Below are positions 1-10,653 of a stretch of 64,000 nucleotides of DNA, in pieces. A program made the position numbers and the translations under genes. Below the pieces are notes generated by a model. It made no database searches, was not told the origin of the DNA, and worked only from the letters and a program-made list of their open reading frames with translations. How positions within the stretch are numbered: position 1 is the stretch's first letter; every line of letters begins with the position of its first letter. The DNA comes from an uncultured Psychroserpens sp. (GTDB taxonomy: Bacteria; Bacteroidota; Bacteroidia; Flavobacteriales; Flavobacteriaceae): assembly GCF_947500255.1 (NCBI RefSeq), contig NZ_CANMRL010000003.1:1-64000 (forward strand), given 5' to 3'.

Positions 1-1325
1 TAGCTGAACAGAAAGCTAAAGAAGAAGCTGATGCTAAAGCAAGATTATTAGCTGAACAGAAAGCTCAAGAAGAAGCTGATGCTAAAGCAAGATTATTAGC
101 TGAACAGAAAGCTCAAGAAGAAGCTGATGCTAAAGCAAGATTATTAGCTGAACAGAAAGCTCAAGAAGAAGCTGATGCCAAAGCAAGGTTATTAGCTGAA
201 CAGAAAGCTCAAGAAGAAGCTGATGCCAAAGCAAGGTTATTAGCTGAACAGAAAGCTCAAGAAGAAGCTGATGCTAAAGCAAGACTATTAGCTGAACAGA
301 AAGCTAAAGAAGAAGCTGATGCTAAAGCAAGATTATTAGCTGAACAGAAAGCTCAAGAAGAAGCTGATGCTAAAGCAAGGTTATTAGCTGAACAGAAAGC
401 TAAAGAAGAAGCTGATGCCAAAGCAAAAGAGGAGTTAATTACTAACCCTCAAGATGAGCTCGGGAAGTCTATGTATGCATTAGCGCTAGAGACAGAGAAT
501 TCTAAAACAACTCAAAATGAATTATTGAAAAAATTCGATGATATTGTCGCTATTAAGGATAAAGATTTAAAAGATTTAAAAGAAGAAAATGATTTAAGCG
601 AACAAGGTATTGCAGTGACGCCAAAACCATTTAAAAGTATTACTGCCGAAAATAACGCCTTAAATGCAATCAAATCTGATTTAGACGCTGTTATTAAAAA
701 GCGAGGCGAAGACATTGAAAAGCTAAAAGAATTATATGAAGACAAATACGAAGCGGCTACTATAACTAATGATGAAGTGTATTTGTATTACCAAAAAGCA
801 TTAAAACGTCTAGAAACAGAACAATTAAATGCTTTAGAAGCGAAAGTTACATTAGAAACGCGATTAGAAGATATTAAAGTAGCAACCGAGTTTGAAAGAC
901 GACGACGAATCAAACGTGCTGCTTTCGATAATGAAGACGAGCGCTATGCTCAAGATAGAGCGACGTTACAAAACATTAAACAATCTACTGGATTAAGCAG
1001 CACGCCGCTTAAAACTGAAGATTTTGATTTTGGAGAACAGCAAAGTGATAATATTCAAATTCTCGAGAATGTAACCAATGTTGAGAATGGATACTATTTA
1101 ATATTAGCTGTACATAGTGACGTTAAGAAAAGAGATGACTTCTTGAGAAAAGTTGTTGCCTCTGGACGAACAGATATAGACTTTTTCTATGATGTCAACA
1201 CAAGTAAATATTACATTTATTACGATAAGTTTGATTACATAGAGGCTGCAAATGAAGGATTAAAATCAAAAGGAAACAGACCGTATAACGGTAAAATGTC
1301 TATTGCAAAAATTGAGAATAAATAA
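1..1325 (+). CDS. Coiled-coil repeat protein with SPOR-like C-terminus, 5' end outside the window
   Basis: The reading frame is open from the first base, so this is the 3' part of a longer gene (about 440 residues visible). The first 140 residues are near-perfect 16-residue repeats (AEQKAQEEADAKARLL), a charged, heptad-poor alpha-helical coil. A less regular helical region rich in Lys and Glu follows. The last 80 residues (from about base 1075) contain GYYLILAVHSD and KYYIYYDKFD, which resembles the SPOR-like or flavobacterial 'GFYVI..F' fold that can bind peptidoglycan. It stands 75 bp upstream of an SprB-like adhesin and an SprF-like gene. In Flavobacterium johnsoniae the order is sprC-sprD-sprB-sprF, so it occupies the sprD position, but I did not recognise SprD from sequence. 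A methionine at 471 is internal and not the start. The frame is certain; the function is inferred from context. Confidence 0.75.
   Translation, partial: AEQKAKEEADAKARLLAEQKAQEEADAKARLLAEQKAQEEADAKARLLAEQKAQEEADAKARLLAEQKAQEEADAKARLLAEQKAQEEADAKARLLAEQKAKEEADAKARLLAEQKAQEEADAKARLLAEQKAKEEADAKAKEELITNPQDELGKSMYALALETENSKTTQNELLKKFDDIVAIKDKDLKDLKEENDLSEQGIAVTPKPFKSITAENNALNAIKSDLDAVIKKRGEDIEKLKELYEDKYEAATITNDEVYLYYQKALKRLETEQLNALEAKVTLETRLEDIKVATEFERRRRIKRAAFDNEDERYAQDRATLQNIKQSTGLSSTPLKTEDFDFGEQQSDNIQILENVTNVENGYYLILAVHSDVKKRDDFLRKVVASGRTDIDFFYDVNTSKYYIYYDKFDYIEAANEGLKSKGNRPYNGKMSIAKIENK
3..425 (+). repeat. Tandem 48-bp in-frame coding repeat, nine units
   Basis: Nine 48-bp units start at 3, 51, 99, 147, 195, 243, 291, 339 and 387. 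Each encodes 16 residues, and the ninth breaks off after its 13th codon. More copies probably lie upstream of the window. Units differ mainly at codon 6 (Lys in units 1, 7 and 9; Gln in the others) and by silent changes (gct/gcc, aga/agg, tta/cta). Such similarity at the DNA level points to recent slippage or unequal recombination, so copy number may vary between strains. Confidence 0.95.
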
Positions 1326-1400
1326 TAAGTAAGTTATGGCCCAATTCCGAGTTCAGAGATTGCCCTGTCAATGAAAAAGGAATTATAAATTTTAAATATC

Positions 1401-4400
1401 ATGAAAAGACCTACATTTTCTAAAATCACCATCATTGTTTCATTACTATTTTTTGGTCTTATATCATATGCCCAAAATTACGAACCTTTTACACCACGAT
1501 TTAATGAGGATTTAAAAGGAGATATTGTACTTATTGGAAATAATATATTAGGGCCAGACAATAATGCATTCAATGATAATTCTGTATACAATCACAATGT
1601 TAATATGCAATATATTGATATTGATGGTGATGCATCTACTTTTAGTTCGTCAAGTGCGGATCTAGAAATTCCAAATCCAAATTGTTATAGAATTATTTAT
1701 GCTGGTTTATATTGGGGAGCTGTTAATCCAGGAGATGAACCGATTACTGAAGTAAAGCTCAAAGGACCTGTTGGAGGGTATAACGATATACAAGGTACTA
1801 TTATTTATGATGCCAATGGAACGACTGTTGATGGAGGTGATAGTTTTTCTTATGCATGTTTTGCAGATGTAACAGCGATTGTAACAAGTTATGGTTCAGG
1901 AGTTGATTTAGGAACGTATACAGTTGCTAACGTTTCTTCTGGTTTAGGAGAAACAGCAAACTTTGATCCATATAATGGTACTGGACAATCTGCTGGTTGG
2001 TCATTGTTCATAGTCTATGAAGATCCTACACTTCCTGGTAAGTCAATTACTAGTTTTGATGGCTTTAGTGCAATTAGTGTGCCTGGCAACAACCCAACTT
2101 TAGATATTCCAGTTGACGGATTTAGAACGGTCCCTGCTCCTGCTCCAGTTAGAGCAAATTTTGCTTTTGCTACGTTAGAAGGTGATAGTCCTATTTTGGG
2201 AGATCGATTACGACTAAATGGTGTTAGTTTATCGACTGTCGATAGACCTGAAACTAATTTCTTTAATAGTTCGGTAACACGACTTGATGCTACACCTGTA
2301 GATAATAGAGTTCCTAATAGCACCAATACCTTAGGTTTTGATACAGGAACTATTGCGATTCCAAACCCAGGAAATACTGTTATAGCCAACGATGCCACTT
2401 CAGGGGTGATTAGATTAGAAACCAGTGGTGACACTTATTTTCCATACTTTTTTGCCTTCGCTGTTGAGATTATTGAGCCTAATATTGTACTAACTAAAAT
2501 CGTAGAAGACGATGCAGGTAATGACATTGGAGGTCAAACCGTAGGTCTTGGTTCCTCATTAAACTATGTCATTGGTTTTCAAAATACAGGAAATGATAAT
2601 GCTACTAACTTTCAAATTAGAGATATACTTCCAATCAATATTATTTTTAACTACCCTGACGATTTAGTATTACCTCCTGGTGTTACTGTTGCCAGTTATA
2701 ATCCAGTAACACGAGAGATTATATTTGATATTGAAGATTATTTAGTTGAAGAAAATGATCCTGTATATGAAATTCGCATTGAAGTACAAGTGGTTGATTC
2801 TTGTGGTGAATTAGCAGATGCATGCTCAAATATCATTAATAATCAAGCATTCGCTACATATAACGGTTTTTTTAATCCTACGTTCCAAATTACAGATGAT
2901 CCAAGTTTAAATAGCAATACAGGCTGTTTATTATCTCCACAAGCTACTAACTTTTTAGCTGATCTAGATTGTACGTTTATAGAAGATATTATTTTATGTG
3001 GTTCTAGTGTAGAACTAACTGCTGCCAATGGATACGATTCGTATTCTTGGTCAACAAGTCCAACAGGAACACCAGTCATAGGAACAACACAAACAATTAC
3101 TGTTACCAATGTTGGTACTTACTATTCATTTAATACAGCCATCGCACCTTGTCAATCTATTGAGCAGGAATATCATGTAGAACTTTTTGGAGGTAATATT
3201 GAAAATCCGGTAATACCTTATGCAGATGAAGTAGTGACCTGTCCAAATGATGGAAAGTTACTACCAAATATATTTTTATGTGGTGCCAATGATTCTAGGT
3301 TTATTGAAACAAATATCACTAGTGCAACATCAATTATTTGGGAACAATTAGATGAATCTAGTTGTCCTGCTGTAACCGATCCAGATTGTGCTAATGAAGA
3401 TGATACATGTACGTGGAATCAAGTGGGTGATGGACCAGATTTCTTAGCTAATACATCAGGTCAATTTAGGCTAACTATAAATTTCTCAGGTGGTTGTTTT
3501 GTGCAATTTTACTTTAATGTTTATCAGAATTTATTAAATGCCGATGTTATAGCTACAGATATTATTTGTACAACTCCAGGAACAATAACAGTAATTGATG
3601 TACCATCTGGTTATGAGTATAGTCTTGATGATATTAATTATCAAACGAGTAATGTATTTACAGTAAATACTCCGGGATTATATACTGTATACATAAGACA
3701 AATTGGCGTACCAACAAACCCATGTGTATTTACTGTTCCAGATGTTCAAATTAGAGATCGTGATTTTACAGTGTCTACAACAATTCTTCAGCCATTGTGT
3801 AATGGCGATTTAGGAAGTATACAATTGGCCGCTAATGATGTAGATCCACAATATTCATTCTCATTATTTGAAGGTGGCACATTAGTCAATAGCGTTGGGC
3901 CAATTATGGAAAACACATATACATTTGCTAATTTGAATCCTGGAACATATACAGCTACAGTTGAAACTGAAAATGGCTGTATTTATTCTGAAGATGTCAC
4001 TATTGTTGAGCCGCCATTGTTAACGGTTACAGCAGCAATTACAATTCCTTTAACATGTACAGATGGAGAAATTACTGTATATCCTGAAGGCGGGACACCT
4101 CCATATTTCTACTTTGTAAATGGTTCTACAGATTTTCAAACAGTACCAGAAATTGTTGTTACTACGGCAGGAACATATGACATAACTGTAGTTGATTCTA
4201 ATAATTGTAGTGCTAGTACATCAATAATAGTAGATCCGCTACCAGAACCTGAATTCAATATAGTAACAACAGATATATCTTGTTCTGGAGAAACAGGTAG
4301 TATCAATATAAATGTAACTGCAAGTAATGGTTATGCATTAGAATATAGTATAGATGGTGGAGCATCCTTTTTCAATTCACCAGTATTTCCCGGTCTTGCT

Positions 4401-7400
4401 GCAGGCGATTATGATGTTGTAGTACAATATTCTATTGGTGCATCTGTATGTGCCTCAGTACCGCAAACAGTTACTATAATAGCCAATGACGCGATATCTG
4501 GCACTGCCGAATTAGATGCGCCTTACACATGTACATCTAATGGAACAATTATAGTTACAGGTGTTACAGGTGGAGATGGACCATATACATATAGTATTGA
4601 TGGTGTTACATTTCAAGCTAGTAATACGTTTACTGGTTTAACAGATGGAACATATACAATTACTATACAAGACACTAATAATTGTACTGCTATTACAAAT
4701 GAAATAACTATAGACTCATTAAATCCTCCAACAGATTTAATGTTTGACAACTCTCCTATTACATGTCCGTCAAATACAACTACAGTTACCATAACAGGAA
4801 CTACTGGTGGTACTGGAGTTTTAGAATATCAAATTATTGCTCCAGCGGCTAGTGCTACACCATACCAAACATCTAACAGTTTTGCTGGATTAGAACCTGG
4901 AACCTATACATTTCAAGTACGAGATGAAAATGATTGTGTGTATACTGAATCTTATACTATAAATCCAATTCCAACTCCTACAGTAAATGTAGTATTAACT
5001 CAAGATTTAAATTGTACAGTTACACCAGATGCTATTATAACAGGAAACATTACAGGAACAGCTCCATTTACCTATGCGGTATCTATTAATGGTACGGCAT
5101 ATGCATCATTAGGCACTACTGGAACATCATTTACATATACAACAGCAATAGACGGAACATATCAATTTGAAATTACAGATGCCAATGGTTGTATTGCAGA
5201 ATCTAGTGTAATAACAATAGAACCTTTATCGCTTCCTAACTTAAGTGTTGTAGTACAATCTGAACAAATTCTTTGTAATGGAGATTCTAATGGAGCTATA
5301 GATATTACAATCGATACTACGGTAGGGACACCTCCATTTACTATAAATGTGAACAATGATACAACTGGAACAAATTATGGATCTCAAACATCAGGATTAC
5401 CAGCTGGTTCATATACTGTTACTGTTACAGATGCAAATTCTTGTACAGCTAACGAAGTTATTGTCATTAGTGAACCAGATCCTATAGTTGTAGATTATAC
5501 TACAGTAGATATTAGTTGTGGACCAGGTGGTGTATCACAAGGTTCTATAATTATTAACTCTGTTACTGGTGGAACAGCACCTTATAATTATTTTGTTACT
5601 GGAACAAATGGTTATGCCAACTCTGAGCTTAATGCAACAGGCTCTACCTCTGTTAGTTTTGATGTCGTAGATTTTGGATTATATGAAATTAATGTTGTAG
5701 ATGCCAATGGTTGTTCTGTATTAGAACAAGATGTACTGGTTGCCTCCCCTCCAACCGATCTAGATATCTCAGTAACTGCTACTGTAGATTGTCTTACTGG
5801 TGGAGAAGCAGTAGTAAGTGTTGGATCTACCTTAACTAGTTCTGGTCCATTCTTTTTCAGTATATATCAAGGTCCTATTTCAGTATATCCTAATCCGCCA
5901 GGATCATGGATTCCAGAAGATACGCCTGGTAGTGAATCTGCAACATTTACTGGTTTAACTTCTGGTGTTACTTATACGTTTATAGTTTATGACGCCTCAA
6001 CTAATTGTAGTTATTATGAACCAGCGACAACACCAATTCCAACAAATTCAACGTTGACATTGAGTGCAGTTAGTTCAAATAATATTACATGTACTGGAAG
6101 CGATGATGGAAATGTGTCATTTACAATTAATAGTGTCTATGGAACTGCAGTAAACGTCAACTATGAAATTTTTGATGCATTAACCTTAGCATCAACTGGT
6201 ATAACAGGTTCTGGCAGTGTTCCAGCTGGTGGTTCACTTACTGTAACCGATTTAGGACTATTACCTTTTGGTAATTACTTTGTTTCTATTACTGAAACAT
6301 CTGGAGCAAATTCTGGTTGTGGTGTAGTGACTGCGCCTTTCAATATAACTGAATCTGCTATCTTATTGAACTTAGATGTTTCTATAGATCAAAATGCAAA
6401 TTGTAATACAAACTCTGGAGTGATTAGTGCGATTGCACAAGATGGTACTGCTCCATATCAATACCAAATAACTACTACCGCTGCTGCGCCTTTAGCAACA
6501 GATGCTGGTTGGGCTTCAGCAAGTACATTTAACGTAGATGCCGGAAACTATTATGTACATGCTTTAGATGCTTATGGATGTGTTGTTTCAAGTCCTGTTG
6601 TGGTTTTACCAATGGATACGACGCCTGTCATTTCTGCTACAGTTACTAACTTATGTACTGTAACAGAAGGAAATTTTGAAATAGACGTTACTTTAGATAC
6701 TCCAGGTATTGCACCATATAGTTTTAGTATAGATGGTGGCGCTTTTCAGACACAAACAGTTCCATTTACGATATCTAATTTATTCTCCGGAACGCATACA
6801 ATTGAAATACAGGATGTCAACGGATGTGGTAACTTAGTATCAGTTGATATTCAAGCACCATTGACATTGACTCCAAGCATTACAGGATTATCCACATGTA
6901 ACGATGATGATGGCGAAATTACCTTGGTAACAACAGGAGGTTCAGGAACGTATACATACAGTATAAGTCCAAACCCTGCATCCATTAGTTTAAGTGGAGA
7001 TGTGTTTTCTGGTGTGCCATCAGGAGTTTATACAATTACTATTACAGATACTGTAACTTCATGTACAGAAGAAACAACAATATCAATACCAGAAGCTACA
7101 CCTCCATTATTTACGACAACACCAACAGGAGTCACATGTTTTGGGGATAATTCTGGGTCATTTGATATAGACATAAATGGTTATACAGGAACTTATACTT
7201 ATGAAGTATTTGACAGTTTAGGTGCTTCAGTTACTGGAGTGGTAAATGCTAATACATCTACCAATCCATTAACTGTATCAGGAATGTCAGCTGGAACGTT
7301 TTCAGTAGTTATTACTGAAACAGAAAGCCCTTTCTGTTCTGCTAATTCAACTGTAGTTATTGCTTCACCTTCTGAGATCTTGGCATTAACTGCCAATGAA

Positions 7401-9617
7401 ACATCTAATGTAACTTGTGATAACAGTCAAGGAACTATAACTGCTATTGCAACTGGAGGTTGGGGTGATTATGAATATGAATTAACAGGAGATGCTACTG
7501 TGGCGTATTCTTCAAATGGTACCTTTACAGATTTATCTGCAGGAAATTATACAGTAAACGCTAGAGATGCTGAAGGCTGTATTGTATCTGTTGATGTTAC
7601 GCTTACAGAACCAACACCTATAAACGCTACATTTACACCTAATACATCAGTATTGTCATGTTTTGGAGATCAAGATGCATCAATAACGATTACTAATGTT
7701 ACTGGAGGTCAAGGAACAGAATATATTTACACCTTAAATACTATTCTACCTACACCTAGTACATCTGGTCCACAAACGACAAATGTATTTAGCAACTTAG
7801 GAGCAGGAACATACTCTGTTACTATAACTGATAGCTATGAATGTTCTTTAACTTCGATTGATATCGTTATTACTGAACCTACACCTATTCAAGCTAGTTT
7901 AGTCACTGCAACAACTCAAACATGTTTAACTGAATCGACATTGACATTAAGTGCTTCAGGAGGAACTGGTATTTACACCTATAGTAACGACAGTTCTTTC
8001 ACAACTATATTGGGAACATTTAATTCGTCTACTACATTCTCTGTGCCACCTGGTACTTATCAATATTATGTAAGAGATGCTAATGGTTGTATTGCAAATG
8101 TATCTAATGAAATTACTATTGATCCGCTTCCAGATTTAGAGATAAACTTACAATCAACAAATCCAACAATAAATTGTGCAGGTGATAACAATGGATCTAT
8201 CGTAGCAACAGCTCAAGGTGGATTAGGAGATTATGTGTACACTTTAGAAGATACACTTGGTAATACAATTCCAGCAACACAAAATAGTCCTGGGATATTT
8301 ACAGAACTTATCGCCGGAACTTATGTTGTTACCGTTGTAAGTGGTGATTGCAATACAGCTACAGCTCCAATAACTATTACAGAGCCAACTGCTCCACTAG
8401 AAGTCGATTTCGTTGTAAATGATGTGACTTGTAGTGGAAATGATGATGGTGTATTAGAAATAAATGCTACTGGAGGAACAGGAATCATTAAATATGCTAT
8501 TTCACCACAATTAGATCAATTTTTTGAGACCAATATTTTTGAAAATTTAGCCCCTGGTACTTACGATGTTATTGTGCAGGACGTTTTAGGTTGCTATGTC
8601 ACTTTTGATTTTACTATCAATGATCCTCAACAAGTGATTCTTAGTATTGTTCCAGATTCATTATTTGAAGAAACTTGTGAAGGAGAAGGCAATGGTGAAT
8701 TTAGTATTGATATTTCTGGAGGAAGCTTACCATACAGTGTGAGTTTAGATACTTATGATGGTCCATATACCACTGGAGCGGCTGGTCAAACTATTTTTGA
8801 TTTTACCGGATTAGGTGGTGGTGACCATACGGTATACGTGCGTGATGCTCAAGGTTGTGAATCTGAGTGGAATATTACCTTCCCAGAATCGGTGACAATT
8901 AACCCTGTTATAGAAATTGAATACTTATGTGAGAACAATGCACTTACTAACACAGTTACAGTAACCGTAGATGAAAGTATTACTGATCTTTCACAATTAG
9001 ATTACTCTTTAGATGGAGGACCTTACCAAATTAGTAATGTATTTACAGATGTACTACCAGGTACAGATCATTATATCGATGTTAGACATACTAATGGTTG
9101 TATTCAAACAACAGAATTATTTGACATAGAAGACTATGCACCAATATCATTGGTTTTAGTTGAAGGTGATGAGGCTGGAGAGATCATTGCAAATGCTGCC
9201 GGAGGAACTGGTGTGTATCAGTTTACTTTTAATGATGAAGATTATGGTGATACTAACGTATACTATGTAACAGAATCTGGTGTCTATACTGTTGTTGTTA
9301 CAGATAGCGCTGGATGTGAAGCTGTAGCTGTAATTGAATTAGAAATTTTAGGGCCTTGTATTCCTAATTATTTCAGTCCGAATGGTGATGGCGTAACCGA
9401 TACTTGGTCTCCAGGATGTACTGAAGATTTTCCAAACCTAACCTTTGACATTTTTGATAGATACGGTCGTAAAGTTGCAACCTATCGTGTAGGTGAATAC
9501 TGGGACGGAAGATATAATGGAACAGAATTACCAACAGGTGATTATTGGTATGTAGTTAGACCAAATAATCCAGCAGTAGCTAAAGAGTATGTTGGACATT
9601 TTACACTTTACAGGTAA
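1401..9617 (+). CDS. SprB-like giant repeat adhesin with type B T9SS C-terminal domain
   Basis: A 2738-residue secreted protein. Residues 1-24 form a signal peptide ending SYA|Q. Residues 25-370 are a beta-rich N-terminal domain, and about 370-490 resemble a DUF11 module (NYVIGFQNTGN). About 22 beta modules of 70-90 residues follow to residue 2560. Each opens with a Cys-containing strand such as CNGD.NGSI and closes with GTYTVTVTDANGC, as in SprB repeats. The last 88 residues (CIPNYFSPNGDGVTDTW, FDRYGRKV, GRYNGTELPTGDYWY) are the gliding-motility-associated type B sorting domain used for type IX secretion. SprB of F. johnsoniae is a cell-surface adhesin moved along the cell during gliding and is about 6500 residues, so this one is much shorter. 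It is followed after 22 bp by its likely partner SprF. Family membership is clear; orthology to SprB itself is inferred. Confidence 0.88.
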   Translation: MKRPTFSKITIIVSLLFFGLISYAQNYEPFTPRFNEDLKGDIVLIGNNILGPDNNAFNDNSVYNHNVNMQYIDIDGDASTFSSSSADLEIPNPNCYRIIYAGLYWGAVNPGDEPITEVKLKGPVGGYNDIQGTIIYDANGTTVDGGDSFSYACFADVTAIVTSYGSGVDLGTYTVANVSSGLGETANFDPYNGTGQSAGWSLFIVYEDPTLPGKSITSFDGFSAISVPGNNPTLDIPVDGFRTVPAPAPVRANFAFATLEGDSPILGDRLRLNGVSLSTVDRPETNFFNSSVTRLDATPVDNRVPNSTNTLGFDTGTIAIPNPGNTVIANDATSGVIRLETSGDTYFPYFFAFAVEIIEPNIVLTKIVEDDAGNDIGGQTVGLGSSLNYVIGFQNTGNDNATNFQIRDILPINIIFNYPDDLVLPPGVTVASYNPVTREIIFDIEDYLVEENDPVYEIRIEVQVVDSCGELADACSNIINNQAFATYNGFFNPTFQITDDPSLNSNTGCLLSPQATNFLADLDCTFIEDIILCGSSVELTAANGYDSYSWSTSPTGTPVIGTTQTITVTNVGTYYSFNTAIAPCQSIEQEYHVELFGGNIENPVIPYADEVVTCPNDGKLLPNIFLCGANDSRFIETNITSATSIIWEQLDESSCPAVTDPDCANEDDTCTWNQVGDGPDFLANTSGQFRLTINFSGGCFVQFYFNVYQNLLNADVIATDIICTTPGTITVIDVPSGYEYSLDDINYQTSNVFTVNTPGLYTVYIRQIGVPTNPCVFTVPDVQIRDRDFTVSTTILQPLCNGDLGSIQLAANDVDPQYSFSLFEGGTLVNSVGPIMENTYTFANLNPGTYTATVETENGCIYSEDVTIVEPPLLTVTAAITIPLTCTDGEITVYPEGGTPPYFYFVNGSTDFQTVPEIVVTTAGTYDITVVDSNNCSASTSIIVDPLPEPEFNIVTTDISCSGETGSININVTASNGYALEYSIDGGASFFNSPVFPGLAAGDYDVVVQYSIGASVCASVPQTVTIIANDAISGTAELDAPYTCTSNGTIIVTGVTGGDGPYTYSIDGVTFQASNTFTGLTDGTYTITIQDTNNCTAITNEITIDSLNPPTDLMFDNSPITCPSNTTTVTITGTTGGTGVLEYQIIAPAASATPYQTSNSFAGLEPGTYTFQVRDENDCVYTESYTINPIPTPTVNVVLTQDLNCTVTPDAIITGNITGTAPFTYAVSINGTAYASLGTTGTSFTYTTAIDGTYQFEITDANGCIAESSVITIEPLSLPNLSVVVQSEQILCNGDSNGAIDITIDTTVGTPPFTINVNNDTTGTNYGSQTSGLPAGSYTVTVTDANSCTANEVIVISEPDPIVVDYTTVDISCGPGGVSQGSIIINSVTGGTAPYNYFVTGTNGYANSELNATGSTSVSFDVVDFGLYEINVVDANGCSVLEQDVLVASPPTDLDISVTATVDCLTGGEAVVSVGSTLTSSGPFFFSIYQGPISVYPNPPGSWIPEDTPGSESATFTGLTSGVTYTFIVYDASTNCSYYEPATTPIPTNSTLTLSAVSSNNITCTGSDDGNVSFTINSVYGTAVNVNYEIFDALTLASTGITGSGSVPAGGSLTVTDLGLLPFGNYFVSITETSGANSGCGVVTAPFNITESAILLNLDVSIDQNANCNTNSGVISAIAQDGTAPYQYQITTTAAAPLATDAGWASASTFNVDAGNYYVHALDAYGCVVSSPVVVLPMDTTPVISATVTNLCTVTEGNFEIDVTLDTPGIAPYSFSIDGGAFQTQTVPFTISNLFSGTHTIEIQDVNGCGNLVSVDIQAPLTLTPSITGLSTCNDDDGEITLVTTGGSGTYTYSISPNPASISLSGDVFSGVPSGVYTITITDTVTSCTEETTISIPEATPPLFTTTPTGVTCFGDNSGSFDIDINGYTGTYTYEVFDSLGASVTGVVNANTSTNPLTVSGMSAGTFSVVITETESPFCSANSTVVIASPSEILALTANETSNVTCDNSQGTITAIATGGWGDYEYELTGDATVAYSSNGTFTDLSAGNYTVNARDAEGCIVSVDVTLTEPTPINATFTPNTSVLSCFGDQDASITITNVTGGQGTEYIYTLNTILPTPSTSGPQTTNVFSNLGAGTYSVTITDSYECSLTSIDIVITEPTPIQASLVTATTQTCLTESTLTLSASGGTGIYTYSNDSSFTTILGTFNSSTTFSVPPGTYQYYVRDANGCIANVSNEITIDPLPDLEINLQSTNPTINCAGDNNGSIVATAQGGLGDYVYTLEDTLGNTIPATQNSPGIFTELIAGTYVVTVVSGDCNTATAPITITEPTAPLEVDFVVNDVTCSGNDDGVLEINATGGTGIIKYAISPQLDQFFETNIFENLAPGTYDVIVQDVLGCYVTFDFTINDPQQVILSIVPDSLFEETCEGEGNGEFSIDISGGSLPYSVSLDTYDGPYTTGAAGQTIFDFTGLGGGDHTVYVRDAQGCESEWNITFPESVTINPVIEIEYLCENNALTNTVTVTVDESITDLSQLDYSLDGGPYQISNVFTDVLPGTDHYIDVRHTNGCIQTTELFDIEDYAPISLVLVEGDEAGEIIANAAGGTGVYQFTFNDEDYGDTNVYYVTESGVYTVVVTDSAGCEAVAVIELEILGPCIPNYFSPNGDGVTDTWSPGCTEDFPNLTFDIFDRYGRKVATYRVGEYWDGRYNGTELPTGDYWYVVRPNNPAVAKEYVGHFTLYR

Positions 9618-9639
9618 TAGATTTAAAACAATTATTGAA

Positions 9640-10644
9640 ATGAAAAATATCAAACTATATATTCTCTTAATGTTCTGTTCATTTAGTTTTGGACAAGAGC
9701 TAAACTTGCCTGTATGGACTCAATACTTAGCAGATAATGATTTTATTATCTCTCCTACTTATGCAGGAATTGGAGATAATTTAAAAATACGAGCTAACGG
9801 ACTTACGCAATGGGTAGGTATTAAAAATGCACCAGACAATCAAGCTCTGTATGCCGATTTCAGAATTGCTAATCAATCTGGCATTGGTGTATCTATGTAT
9901 AATGACAGAAATGGTAATACACGTCAAAAGGGAGCTAAGTTCTCGTTTGCACATCATATCATTCTAGACTATACATCTAAGCAATATTTTTCATTTGGTA
10001 TGTCATACAATATCAATAGCTTTCGAATTGATATTGAAAACTTTCAGCCTACAGAAGAAATTCCTATTGTAGATCCTAGTATTACTGATGATAGATCAGT
10101 AACCAATCATAATTTTGATGTGGGCTTACTTTACCGTTGGGACCGTTTTTATCTTAGTGTTAATGCAAATAATATATTAGAGAAGAAAATTGATGATTTT
10201 ACGGGTTTTGAACCTAATAATCTTTTAAACTTTCAAGCCTATACTGGATATGTATTTGGTAACAAACGAAATAATAGTGTTGAGTTTGAACCATCAGTAT
10301 TTTTTCAATTGTTTAATAGTGATGGACGTTCTGCAACCGATTTCAATTTTAAATATAGAAAGTTCAATAGATCTGGTGATTACTACTGGGTTGGTGCTTC
10401 ATATCGTTTCTTAAATGATCAATTTTTGAAACCATTAAACTTTGGTCCTATGGCAGGAATCATGAAGAATAGATTATATTTTGCCTACTCATACCAATTG
10501 ACCATTAATGACCTTTCTGGATTTAACTCAGGTACGCATAGTATTACTATAGGATTAGATTTCTTACAAGGCATTAGTAATTGTGCTTGTACAAAAGGTA
10601 CAAGCTATAGAAAGTATAAGAATAATGGTAATAATAGAAACTAA
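9640..10644 (+). CDS. PorP/SprF family type IX secretion membrane protein
   Basis: A 334-residue outer-membrane beta-barrel-like protein of the PorP/SprF family. Family members are needed for secretion or surface attachment of a particular type B-tailed partner, here most likely the SprB-like protein encoded 22 bp upstream. An ATG at 9640 gives a clean signal peptide (MKNIKLYILLMFCSFSFG|Q). An in-frame ATG at 9589 would overlap the adhesin gene and put 17 non-signal residues in front, so I reject it. Family hallmarks are the early LPVWTQYLADNDFIISPTYAGIG segment, GIGVSMYNDRNG, and a C-terminal strand ending in SITIGLDFLQG. A Cys-containing tail (NCACTKGTSYR) follows the last strand. Confidence 0.88.
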   Translation: MKNIKLYILLMFCSFSFGQELNLPVWTQYLADNDFIISPTYAGIGDNLKIRANGLTQWVGIKNAPDNQALYADFRIANQSGIGVSMYNDRNGNTRQKGAKFSFAHHIILDYTSKQYFSFGMSYNINSFRIDIENFQPTEEIPIVDPSITDDRSVTNHNFDVGLLYRWDRFYLSVNANNILEKKIDDFTGFEPNNLLNFQAYTGYVFGNKRNNSVEFEPSVFFQLFNSDGRSATDFNFKYRKFNRSGDYYWVGASYRFLNDQFLKPLNFGPMAGIMKNRLYFAYSYQLTINDLSGFNSGTHSITIGLDFLQGISNCACTKGTSYRKYKNNGNNRN

Positions 10645-10653
10645 ATACCTCTA

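Noticed and set aside
3-425. CRISPR-like regular repeats
   Set aside because: The 48-bp units are adjacent without spacers and keep one open reading frame; this is a coding tandem repeat.
2015-2434. 139-residue frame on the minus strand within the adhesin gene
   Set aside because: It is opposite a clearly coding region with consistent SprB-type motifs, and its translation has no recognisable family.
9589-9639. Longer N-terminus for the SprF-like protein
   Set aside because: It overlaps the adhesin gene and puts non-signal residues before a perfect signal peptide at 9640.
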